Assembly: GCA_963702495.1 (NCBI GenBank)
Contig: CAVPDA010000003.1
Span: 434,001 to 498,000 of the forward strand
Source: CAVPDA01 sp963702495
GTDB lineage: Bacteria > Pseudomonadota > Gammaproteobacteria > Burkholderiales > Rhodocyclaceae
DNA length: 64,000 bases
Reading direction: 5' to 3'
This document shows positions 35,264 through 43,519 of the stretch, in pieces. Every line of letters begins with the position of its first letter. Position 1 is the stretch's first letter. The translations under genes were made by a program, and so were the position numbers. Below the pieces are notes generated by a model. That model made no database searches, was not told the DNA's origin, and was given only the letters and a program-made list of their open reading frames with translations.

Positions 35264-35593
35264 TCAATAGCCGCCCTTGCCGAAGGGCTTCGGCAGTCCG
35301 GCGACTTTCGCGCCCTGCTTGGCGGGGCCGGTCGGAAACAGATCGTAGAGGGCCTTGCTGTCCACGCCCGGCAGAACCTCCTCCATGTCCTTCAGCATGT
35401 TGCGAAAGTTCGGGGTATGTCCATGCTCCCGGTACTGGTCCCGCATGTACTGCACGACTTTCAAGTGGTCGTCGCTCAACGCAATGCCTTCGGCCTCGGC
35501 GATGACCTTGACGATCTCGTCGCTGTAGTTGGGCTCGAGAAGATAGCCGTCGTCATCCACTTCCAGTTCAACACCGTCTACTACGTACGCCAT
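35264..35593 (-). CDS. DsrC/TusE-family protein lacking both conserved cysteines
   Basis: 109 residues with AAGGAGG before the ATG. The overall DsrC fold is clear (MAYVVDGVELEVDDDGYLLE, YMRDQYREHGHTPNFRNML, LYDLFPTGPAKQGAKVAGLP). The carboxy-terminal arm reads KQGAKVAGLPKPFGKGGY: Ala95 stands where DsrC has its first cysteine and Lys106 where it has the penultimate one. It therefore cannot form the trisulfide that real DsrC (also in this window at 40772) forms. Cysteine-less DsrC relatives have been proposed as regulatory proteins (RspA), a role that would suit its divergent position next to dsrA. Confidence 0.9.
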   Translation of the reverse strand: MAYVVDGVELEVDDDGYLLEPNYSDEIVKVIAEAEGIALSDDHLKVVQYMRDQYREHGHTPNFRNMLKDMEEVLPGVDSKALYDLFPTGPAKQGAKVAGLPKPFGKGGY

Positions 35594-35637
35594 GGGATTG
35601 CCTCCTTACCGTGCGGTTCAGTTGAAAACGTGCGAGT

Positions 35638-36120
35638 CTATTTTTTGCGCAGATAGAATTCATGGGTGCCGCGGGCGGCATCGTGCTTGTCGGCAAGCTC
35701 GATGTGGGCCGAGGCCCGGGTCCACGCTTCCACGTCGGACGGCGTGCCGGGACAGTTGCTGATGAGCAGCAGCACCTCGCCGGCGGCCATGCCGTCGAGC
35801 AGTTTCTTCGCCTCCACGATCGGGCCGGGACACGACACGCCGCGGATGTCGAGCACCACGTTGGCCGTGGGTTTGGCGCTGCCGCCCTTGCGGATCAGGA
35901 AGCCGACCTTCTTGCCGCCGAGCGGCTCGGCGGACACGATCTCGTTGCCGGTGAATCCGGCCCAGGCATGGAGATCGTCCGGCGTGCCGGGGCAGTCGGA
36001 GATCAGCAACAGGGTTTCGCCCGCCGGCAGATCGTCCACCACTTTTTTCGCGCCCAGCAACGGCGCCGGGCAGCTCAGGCCGCTCATGTCCAGGGTCACA
36101 TTCGGTCTTGCTGTCGTCAT
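35638..36120 (-). CDS. Tandem TusA-family sulfur-carrier protein
   Basis: 160 residues from ATG 36120 with GGAGGAGA upstream; an upstream in-frame start is unlikely. Two TusA (SirA-like) domains in one chain, each with a CPxP sulfur-carrier motif: LSCPAPLL (Cys17) and VSCPGPIV (Cys97). Each also has a second cysteine in a DCPGTP or NCPGTP stretch (Cys43, Cys123). TusA carries persulfide sulfur to DsrE in oxidisers and is normally a single ~80-residue domain, so the fusion is notable. It lies 38 bases after the Cas6-like gene on the same strand. Confidence 0.9.
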   Translation of the reverse strand: MTTARPNVTLDMSGLSCPAPLLGAKKVVDDLPAGETLLLISDCPGTPDDLHAWAGFTGNEIVSAEPLGGKKVGFLIRKGGSAKPTANVVLDIRGVSCPGPIVEAKKLLDGMAAGEVLLLISNCPGTPSDVEAWTRASAHIELADKHDAARGTHEFYLRKK

Positions 36121-36158
36121 GTCTCCTCCATTCGGATTGTTTGAAATTGTCGTCCGCG

Positions 36159-36770
36159 TCAGGTCCCGACGGCGGCGATTGTCTTGTGGGGAACGAAAAT
36201 GCCGCAACCGAGCATATGGTTGCCGCCCAAGCCGACGCCCTGCACCTGCAGCGAATGCCTGGCCGAAAGGCCGTGCAGCATTAGACTGAAGCCGGAGATT
36301 CGGGCCGTATCGGCGCTTGCGCCGCGACGCTTGCCGACGATCAGTTTACATTCGATTCCGGCCGCCGTGACCAGTCGCGTCGCTTCGGCCACGAACCGCT
36401 CCTCCTCGTCGCGTCCCAGCGACACGAAGTGGGAGTACAGCACCGGATAGGGCGCGAGTTGCCGCACCGCCGCGTCGCCGACCTCGACCGCGCCGCCCAG
36501 CGCCAAGCGGGAACCGCGCAGTTCGAAGGCTTCTGCCGCCCGCTCCTGGGGCAAACGCAGGGTGAGCTGGGCACGGCGCGCTACCACGAGGCGGTCGCCG
36601 CTCTCGGTCACGCCCTTGAGCGGATGGATGCCGGCCCGGGGTTCATGGGAAATCCAGCCGAGCACGCCGCTGATACCGTGCCACAGGGCATTCGCGTAGT
36701 CCGGATCGATCGACTCGCCACGCAGCGAGAACACGACATCGACCACATCGCTGCGCAACACCTCATCCAT
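36159..36770 (-). CDS. Orphan Cas6/Cmx6-like protein (type I-MYXAN Cas6 family)
   Basis: 203 residues. The N terminus DVVFSLRGESIDPDYANALW and GWISHEPRAGIHPLKG, then RRAQLTLRLPQERAAE, LALGGAVEVGDAAVRQL, YSHFVSLG and the glycine-rich end GVGLGGNHMLGCGIFVPHK (178-195) match the pattern of Cas6/Cmx6 CRISPR RNA endonucleases. Candidate catalytic histidines are His31, His42 and His49. No CRISPR repeats or other cas genes are seen in the window. The gene overlaps the end of the upstream 77-residue gene by 8 bases and precedes the tandem TusA gene, so it belongs to a sulfur-metabolism operon. Endonuclease activity is inferred only from the family. Confidence 0.75.
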   Translation of the reverse strand: MDEVLRSDVVDVVFSLRGESIDPDYANALWHGISGVLGWISHEPRAGIHPLKGVTESGDRLVVARRAQLTLRLPQERAAEAFELRGSRLALGGAVEVGDAAVRQLAPYPVLYSHFVSLGRDEEERFVAEATRLVTAAGIECKLIVGKRRGASADTARISGFSLMLHGLSARHSLQVQGVGLGGNHMLGCGIFVPHKTIAAVGT

Positions 36771-36996
36771 TGCCGGAGGACGGCTCCTGGTTCTGGGAGC
36801 GTGCCCAGTTGGTCATGGCCTCGCCCCAGCGCGCCGCGGTCCCCGGGTCGATCTCGAAGATGGTGAAGCGCTTGCGTTCGCGGATGCGCAGCCGCAGGAC
36901 GGCCATGCCGCCGGCCTCGTAATTCACCTGCTGCAACTCGACCTCCTGCCCGCCGAAAGGGCAAACGAATTTGTCGATGCGGGCCGTCGTGTCCAT
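36763..36996 (-). CDS. 77-residue conserved small protein
   Basis: 77 residues, first gene of the minus-strand set. The N-terminal FVCPFGGQEVELQQVNYEAG keeps a Cys-Pro-Phe-Gly pattern that recalls a zinc-ribbon half site (CPFCG with the second Cys replaced by Gly). The middle, LRLRIRERKRFTIFEIDPGT, is basic and strand-like, and the end is a disordered Asn/Gln/Ser tail. Family not recognised. It overlaps the Cas6-like gene by 8 bases, implying translational coupling and possibly a functional partnership. Confidence 0.6.
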   Translation of the reverse strand: MDTTARIDKFVCPFGGQEVELQQVNYEAGGMAVLRLRIRERKRFTIFEIDPGTAARWGEAMTNWARSQNQEPSSGNG

Positions 36997-37070
36997 GGTA
37001 ACCTTATTTGTTGTGCGGAGCCGCGAAGTCGCGAACTATGTCACCTCCGGCCCGACCGCGCATATCACCG

Positions 37071-37126
37071 GAGTGGGTAGGCTGAATATAACCCTTCCGG
37101 GTAGGTTCCCCTACCACTCAGGGTAG
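37071..37126 (+). promoter_or_regulatory. GGGTAG/CTACCC repeat cluster in the dsrA divergent promoter region
   Basis: The 204-base gap between the divergent 77-residue gene and dsrA contains GGGTAGG at 37075-37081 and 37099-37105, CCCCTACC at 37108-37115, and GGGTAG at 37121-37126. They form inverted pairs (GGGTAGG with CCCCTACC; CTACC with GGGTAG). LuxR/NarL-type activators often bind paired sites of this kind, and such a two-component pair is encoded at 52-54 kb. Promoter hexamers were not identified with confidence. Confidence 0.45.
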
Positions 37127-37200
37127 TAGTTTTGTGCACTGCGGAGCCCCTACCATGCGATCCGCTTTTCCCGTCGAACCCAACACGAGGAGACATCCCA

Positions 37201-38499
37201 ATGGCCAAGAAAATGCATGACACCCCCATGCTCGACGCACTCGAAACCGGCCCCTGGCCCAGTTTCGTCACCGGTCTGAAGCGTCTGGCGAAAGACAAGG
37301 ATTATATGGTCGATCTGCTTGGCCACCTCGAGCACTCCTACAAGACCCGCACGGGCTACTGGAAAGGCGGCACGGTCGGCGTGTATGGCTACGGCGGCGG
37401 TATCATTCCCCGCTTCACGCAACTCAAGAACGAGGCGGGCGAGCCCATGTTCAAGGACGCCGCCGAATTCCATACCCTGCGCGTCATGCCGCCGGCCGGC
37501 ATGCACTACAACACCGACGTGCTGCGTAAGTTTTGCGACATCTGGGAAAAGCACGGCTCCGGCCTGATCGCCTTCCATGGCCAGTCCGGCGACATCATGT
37601 TCCAGGGTGCGACCACGGACAACGTGCAGAAGGCCTGGGACGAGATCAACGAACTGGGCTTCGACCTGGGCGGCGCCGGTCCCGCCGTGCGCACCTCCAT
37701 GTCCTGCGTCGGCCACGCCCGCTGCGAGCAGTCGTGCTACGACGAAGCCAAGGCGCACCGCCAGGTGCTCAACGAATTCCTCGACGACATCCACCGTCCT
37801 GCCCTGCCCTACAAATTCAAGTTCAAGTTCTCGGGCTGCCCGAACGACTGCATGAACTCGATCCAGCGCGCCGACATGGCCGTCATCGGCACCTGGCGCG
37901 ACAACATCCAGACCGACCAGGCGCTGGCACAGAAGTGGTTCGCCAAGCATGGTATGGACGAACTGGTGAACGACGTCGTCGCGCGCTGCCCGACCAAGGC
38001 CATCCAGATCAAGGACATCGGCAAGGTGCGCAAGGGCGACAGCATCTCCTCCGTCGCCGTCAACGCCGAAAAGGCGCTGGAAATCGACAACAAGGACTGC
38101 GTGCGCTGCATGCACTGCATCAACGTCATGACCGGCGCGCTGGCCCCGGGCAAGGACCGCGGCGCCACCGTTCTGGTCGGCGGCAAGCGCACCCTGAAGA
38201 TCGGCGACCTGATGGGCACCGTAGTCGTACCCTTCATGAAGCTCGAGTCGGAAGAGGATTTCGAGAAGCTGGTCAACATGGGCAAGAACATCATCGATTT
38301 CTTCGCCGAGAACGCGCTGGAGCACGAGCGCACCGGCGAGATGATCGAGCGCATCGGCCTGGTCAACTTCCTCGAAGGCATCGGCATCGAGGTCGACGCG
38401 AACATGGTTTCCGCGCCGCGTACCAACCCGTACGTGCGCATGGACGGCTGGGACGATGAAGTGGCCAAGATCCAGGCCAAGAAAGCCGCCGCGGCCTAA
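37201..38499 (+). CDS. dsrA: Dissimilatory sulfite reductase, alpha subunit (oxidative type)
   Basis: 432 residues from ATG 37201 with GAGGAGA upstream. Siroheme-[4Fe-4S] catalytic subunit that, in sulfur oxidisers, oxidises sulfur delivered by DsrC to sulfite. The siroheme-cluster cysteines appear as CVGHARC (Cx5C) and CPNDC (Cx3C). The inserted ferredoxin domain shows CVRCMHC. PFMKLESEEDFEKLV and the alanine-rich end are typical. Its partner DsrB follows after 68 bases. Oxidative direction is inferred from the accompanying dsrEFH and dsrL. Confidence 0.97.
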   Translation: MAKKMHDTPMLDALETGPWPSFVTGLKRLAKDKDYMVDLLGHLEHSYKTRTGYWKGGTVGVYGYGGGIIPRFTQLKNEAGEPMFKDAAEFHTLRVMPPAGMHYNTDVLRKFCDIWEKHGSGLIAFHGQSGDIMFQGATTDNVQKAWDEINELGFDLGGAGPAVRTSMSCVGHARCEQSCYDEAKAHRQVLNEFLDDIHRPALPYKFKFKFSGCPNDCMNSIQRADMAVIGTWRDNIQTDQALAQKWFAKHGMDELVNDVVARCPTKAIQIKDIGKVRKGDSISSVAVNAEKALEIDNKDCVRCMHCINVMTGALAPGKDRGATVLVGGKRTLKIGDLMGTVVVPFMKLESEEDFEKLVNMGKNIIDFFAENALEHERTGEMIERIGLVNFLEGIGIEVDANMVSAPRTNPYVRMDGWDDEVAKIQAKKAAAA

Positions 38500-38511
38500 G
38501 GCAGAGGTTCC

Positions 38512-38535
38512 GGCGCCGCCCGGCGGGGCGGCGCC
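38512..38535 (+). other. GC-rich stem-loop between dsrA and dsrB
   Basis: GGCGCCGCCC (38512-38521) pairs perfectly with GGGCGGCGCC (38526-38535) around a 4-base loop. No T-run follows. It is likely an intercistronic mRNA stem-loop that changes the dsrA to dsrB ratio or stability. Confidence 0.6.
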
Positions 38536-38567
38536 CATCGCTTACACCACAAGGTTGGAGACACGAT

Positions 38568-39644
38568 ATGGCGCAGCCACAAATGCGTAAAGCCATCGAG
38601 AGCGGGGTGCCGGACAACAAGCAGTACCTGCATCCGCTGCTCGCCAAGAACTACGGCAACTGGAAGTACCACGACCGGCCGCGTCCCGGCGTGCTGCACC
38701 ATGTCGCCCACACCGGCGACGAGGTGTGGACGGTGCGCGCGGGCACGCAACGCCAGATGGACGTGTATACGATCCGCCTGCTGTGCGACATCGCCGACAA
38801 GTACGCCGAAGGCCACGTGCGCTTCACCATCCGCTCCAACATCGAGTACATGGTGTCCAAGGAGAACATGGTCGCCCCGCTGATCACCGAACTGGAGAAG
38901 CACGGCTTCCCCGTCGGCGGCACCGGCAACTCCATCTCCATGATGGCCCACACGCAGGGGTGGCTGCACTGCGACATCCCCGGCACCGACGCCTCGGGCG
39001 TGGTCAAGTCGCTGATGGACGACCTCTACGAGGAGTTCAAGCGCGAGGACATGCCCAACCGCGTACACCTGTCGACCTCTTGCTGCGAAATCAACTGCGG
39101 CGGCCAGGCCGACCTCGCCATCATCATCCAGCACACCAAGCCGCCCAAGATCGACCACGATCTGGTGGCCAACGCCTGCGAGCGCCCGGCGGTGGTTGCG
39201 CGCTGCCCGGTGGCGGCCATCCGTCCCGCCCTGGTGAATGGCAGGCCCTCGCTGGAAGTGGATGAGAAGAAGTGCATCTGCTGCGGCGCCTGCTACCCAC
39301 CCTGCCCGCCGATGCAGATCAACGATCCCGAGCACTCCAAGCTCGCCATCTGGGTCGGCGGCAAGAATTCCAACGCCCGCGCCAAGCCCACGTTCATGAA
39401 GATGGTGGCGGCCGGACTGCCCAACAACCCGCCGCGCTGGACCGAAGTGGGCGAGGTGGTCAAGAAGATTCTCTTCACTTACAAGGAAGATGCACGTCCT
39501 TGGGAGCGCATGGCCGACTGGATCGACCGCATCGGCTGGCCGCGTTTCTTCGAGAAGACCGGGCTGCCCTTCACCAAGTATCTGATCGACGACTGGCGTG
39601 GTGCGCGCGTGAACCTCAACGCTTCCACCCACATCCGGTTCTGA
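38568..39644 (+). CDS. dsrB: Dissimilatory sulfite reductase, beta subunit
   Basis: 358 residues. Forms the alpha2beta2 enzyme with DsrA in the cytoplasm. Cysteines of the siroheme/cluster region are seen as STSCCEINCGGQ, with an inserted ferredoxin domain CICCGACYPPCPPM. The N-terminal MRKAIESGVPDNKQYLHPLL and ANIEYMVS-like SNIEYMVSKENM are typical of DsrB. dsrE follows after 18 bases. Confidence 0.97.
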   Translation: MAQPQMRKAIESGVPDNKQYLHPLLAKNYGNWKYHDRPRPGVLHHVAHTGDEVWTVRAGTQRQMDVYTIRLLCDIADKYAEGHVRFTIRSNIEYMVSKENMVAPLITELEKHGFPVGGTGNSISMMAHTQGWLHCDIPGTDASGVVKSLMDDLYEEFKREDMPNRVHLSTSCCEINCGGQADLAIIIQHTKPPKIDHDLVANACERPAVVARCPVAAIRPALVNGRPSLEVDEKKCICCGACYPPCPPMQINDPEHSKLAIWVGGKNSNARAKPTFMKMVAAGLPNNPPRWTEVGEVVKKILFTYKEDARPWERMADWIDRIGWPRFFEKTGLPFTKYLIDDWRGARVNLNASTHIRF

Positions 39645-39662
39645 GGCGAGAGGCGCGACGCG

Positions 39663-40022
39663 ATGAAAATCGGCATCCTGGTCAACGAGGGTCCCTACAC
39701 CCACGAGGCATCCGACTCGGCGTACCTGTTCGCCCGCACCGCCCTGGAGAAAGGCCACGAAATCCAGCGCGTGTTCTTCTACCACGACGGCGTGCACAAC
39801 TCGACGCGTCTGACGGAGCCGCCGCAGGACGACCGTCACATCGTCAACCGCTGGTCCAAGCTGGCTCAGGAGCACGGCGTCAACCTCGTCGTCTGCGTCG
39901 CCGCGGCCCTGCGCCGCGGCATCAAGGACGACAATCTGGCGCCGGGATTCCGCATCTCGGGTCTGGGACAACTGATCGAGTCGGGCATCAAGGCCGACCG
40001 GTTCGTCACGTTCGGCGACTAA
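39663..40022 (+). CDS. dsrE: Sulfurtransferase subunit DsrE
   Basis: 119 residues. First subunit of the DsrE2F2H2 sulfur-transfer complex of sulfur oxidisers. It starts MKIGILVNEGPYTHEASDSA, and the active cysteine appears in LVVCVAAALRRG at the expected mid-protein position. Adjacent dsrF and dsrH genes complete the set; their presence marks the oxidative pathway, since sulfate reducers lack them. It receives sulfur from TusA-type carriers and passes it to DsrC. Confidence 0.95.
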   Translation: MKIGILVNEGPYTHEASDSAYLFARTALEKGHEIQRVFFYHDGVHNSTRLTEPPQDDRHIVNRWSKLAQEHGVNLVVCVAAALRRGIKDDNLAPGFRISGLGQLIESGIKADRFVTFGD

Positions 40023-40047
40023 GGCAACGCTCAGGGAGCAAGAGGCA

Positions 40048-40422
40048 ATGGACGAAGCGGGACAAATCAAGAAGTTCATGTACGTGAACCGCAAGGCGCC
40101 GTACGGCACGATCTACGCCCTCGAATCGCTCGAGGTGGTGCTGATCGCGGCGGCCTTCGACCAGGACGTGAGCCTGGTGTTCATGGATGACGGTGTCTAT
40201 CAGCTCAAGAAGGGCCACCAGACGAAGGGCATCGAGGTCAAGAACTTCCAGCCGACCTATCGCGCCCTGGACGACTACGACGTCAACAAGCTCTACGTGG
40301 AGCAGGAAGCGCTCGCAGCGCGCGGTCTCACCGAGGACGACATGTGTGTTCCGGTGCAGGTGATGCCGCGTGCCGAGATCGGCCGTCTGATGGCCGAGCA
40401 GGACGTGGTATTGAGCTTCTGA
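40048..40422 (+). CDS. dsrF: Sulfurtransferase subunit DsrF
   Basis: 124 residues, second subunit of the DsrEFH hexamer. It has the family start KKFMYVNRKAPYGTIYALE, LVFMDDGVYQLKKGHQTKGI and the SLEVVLIAAAFDQDVS block. Its central cysteine is not needed for sulfur transfer in characterised relatives. It is 25 bases after dsrE and 32 bases before dsrH. Confidence 0.95.
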   Translation: MDEAGQIKKFMYVNRKAPYGTIYALESLEVVLIAAAFDQDVSLVFMDDGVYQLKKGHQTKGIEVKNFQPTYRALDDYDVNKLYVEQEALAARGLTEDDMCVPVQVMPRAEIGRLMAEQDVVLSF

Positions 40423-40454
40423 CCGGCAATCGAGTGGCAGACAAGGGGAAATCG

Positions 40455-40754
40455 ATGCTGCACATTGTTAACAAATCGCCGCTGGAAAAAACCAGCCTCG
40501 ACAGCTGCCTGGCGACCGCCCAACCCGGCGCTGCCGTGCTGCTGATCGAAGACGGGGTGTACGCCGCAACCCGCGGCAACGCGGCCGAAGCCAAAATGCG
40601 CGAAGCCATGGGACAGCTCAAGGTGTATGTCCTGAAGCCGGACATGGACGCGCGCGGCATGGCGGATCGCGTGATGGAAGGCGTCACGCTGGTGGATTAC
40701 GGCGGCTTTGTCGATCTCGTGACAGAGCATCCGAATTGTCAATCTTGGATGTAA
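40455..40754 (+). CDS. dsrH: Sulfurtransferase subunit DsrH
   Basis: 99 residues from ATG 40455 (the frame is open further upstream, but this start gives the family's MLHIVNKSPLEKTSLDSCL). The conserved cysteine of the TusB/DsrH family is visible in SLDSCLATAQPG. It completes the DsrEFH complex that donates sulfur to DsrC. dsrC begins 17 bases later, behind an AAGGAGA site. Confidence 0.94.
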   Translation: MLHIVNKSPLEKTSLDSCLATAQPGAAVLLIEDGVYAATRGNAAEAKMREAMGQLKVYVLKPDMDARGMADRVMEGVTLVDYGGFVDLVTEHPNCQSWM

Positions 40755-40771
40755 TTTAGAAGGAGACACTC

Positions 40772-41107
40772 ATGGCGTCAATCGACGTAAACGGCAAGAG
40801 CTACGAAACCGACGAGGAAGGCTACCTGGTCAACCTGGGCGAGTGGAACGAGGACGTTGGGTCCTACATCGCGCAGACGGAAAACGTGAACATGACCGAG
40901 CAGCACTGGGAAGTGGTCAATTTTCTGCGTGAGTACTACAACGAGTTCCAGATCGCGCCCGCCGTGCGCGTGCTGACCAAGGCCATCGGCAAGAAGCTCG
41001 GACCCGAGAAAGGCAACAGCCAGTACCTGTACGAGCTGTTCCCCTACGGTCCCGCCAAGCAGGCGTGCAAGATCGCCGGCCTGCCCAAGCCGACCGGCTG
41101 CGTCTGA
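40772..41107 (+). CDS. dsrC: Sulfur carrier DsrC
   Basis: 111 residues with the complete redox arm CKIAGLPKPTGCV (Cys99 and penultimate Cys110). DsrC carries sulfur as a trisulfide between DsrEFH, DsrAB and DsrMKJOP. The fold-typical GEWNEDVGSYIA and HWEVVNFLREYYNEFQIAP are seen. An AAGGAGA site precedes it. Compare the cysteine-less homologue at 35264, which lacks both cysteines. A strong stem-loop follows the stop. Confidence 0.97.
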   Translation: MASIDVNGKSYETDEEGYLVNLGEWNEDVGSYIAQTENVNMTEQHWEVVNFLREYYNEFQIAPAVRVLTKAIGKKLGPEKGNSQYLYELFPYGPAKQACKIAGLPKPTGCV

Positions 41108-41119
41108 TCCAGATTCAGC

Positions 41120-41146
41120 GGGGCGCCGGCCTGGTTCCGGCGCCCC
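41120..41146 (+). other. GC-rich stem-loop between dsrC and dsrM
   Basis: GGGGCGCCGG (41120-41129) pairs with CCGGCGCCCC (41137-41146). No T-run. It could protect or terminate transcripts after dsrC, whose product is needed in large amounts. It shares the 12-mer GGTTCCGGCGCC (41133-41144) with the region of the dsrA-dsrB stem-loop (38506-38517). Confidence 0.6.
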
Positions 41147-41183
41147 CCTGTAGCCCCTTGCTTCTTTCCTCCCTGGGTGCGCC

Positions 41184-41918
41184 ATGACGGTTGCATCAAC
41201 ACTGTACGCCCTGCTGTTCTATGCCGCGACGCTGATCCTGGTCGTCGGGCTGGGTTACAAGATTTTCGACTTCGCGCGCACGCCCGCGCCGCTCAAGATT
41301 CCCACGACCCCGGCGCCGACCACGCGCACCGGGGTCGTTATGCGCATGGCCCGGGAGGTCGTGCTGTTCGAAAGCCTGTTCAAGTCCAATCTGTGGATCT
41401 GGGTCTTCGGCTGGCTGTTCCATGGGGCGCTGTTCCTGGTGCTGGCGCGCCACCTGCGCTACTTCACCGAGCCGGTGTGGACCTGGGTCGCCCTGGTCCA
41501 GCCCTTCGGCACCTACGCCGGCTTCGCCATGGCGGCCGGACTCGCCGGCCTGTGGGCGCGCCGTTTCCTGGTGCCGCGCATCAAGTACATCTCGACGCCG
41601 TCGGACCATCTGATGCTGGCGCTGCTGCTCGGCATCGGCGGGTCGGGGCTTGCATTGCGATTTCTCAGTCATACCGACATCGTCGGCGTGAAGGCCTTCT
41701 TCCTCGGCCTGATGCGCTTCGACTGGCAGCCGCTGCCCGAACATCCGGCGCTGTATGTGCACCTGTTCCTGGTGGCGGCCCTGATGATCGTCTTCCCCTT
41801 CAGCAAGCTGCTGCATGCGCCGGGCGTGTTCTTCAGCCCGAGCCGCAACCAGGCCGACGATCCGCGCGAGCGGCGTCACGTGGCCGCCTGGGCGGCGCAG
41901 CTCGACGCGAAGAACTGA
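41184..41918 (+). CDS. dsrM: DsrM, membrane cytochrome b subunit of DsrMKJOP
   Basis: 244 residues with about five to six membrane helices (for example TLYALLFYAATLILVVGLGY, LWIWVFGWLFHGALFLVLA, ALYVHLFLVAALMIVFPF). NarI-like, with histidines positioned for haem b (HGALFL, HLFL, HAPGVF). It passes electrons between quinone and DsrK. It begins after the stem-loop that follows dsrC and is followed after 36 bases by dsrK. Confidence 0.93.
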   Translation: MTVASTLYALLFYAATLILVVGLGYKIFDFARTPAPLKIPTTPAPTTRTGVVMRMAREVVLFESLFKSNLWIWVFGWLFHGALFLVLARHLRYFTEPVWTWVALVQPFGTYAGFAMAAGLAGLWARRFLVPRIKYISTPSDHLMLALLLGIGGSGLALRFLSHTDIVGVKAFFLGLMRFDWQPLPEHPALYVHLFLVAALMIVFPFSKLLHAPGVFFSPSRNQADDPRERRHVAAWAAQLDAKN

Positions 41919-41954
41919 GACCCTAAACCGAACGAGCGAGACAGGACAGCGACC

Positions 41955-43487
<1,533 letters not shown>

Positions 43488-43519
43488 CTCGATTCCTGAC
43501 AAACTAGGTGGAGACAAAC

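Noticed and set aside
36159..37200. A CRISPR array accompanying the Cas6-like gene
   Set aside because: No regularly spaced repeats with unique spacers are seen; GGGTAG copies are too short and irregular.
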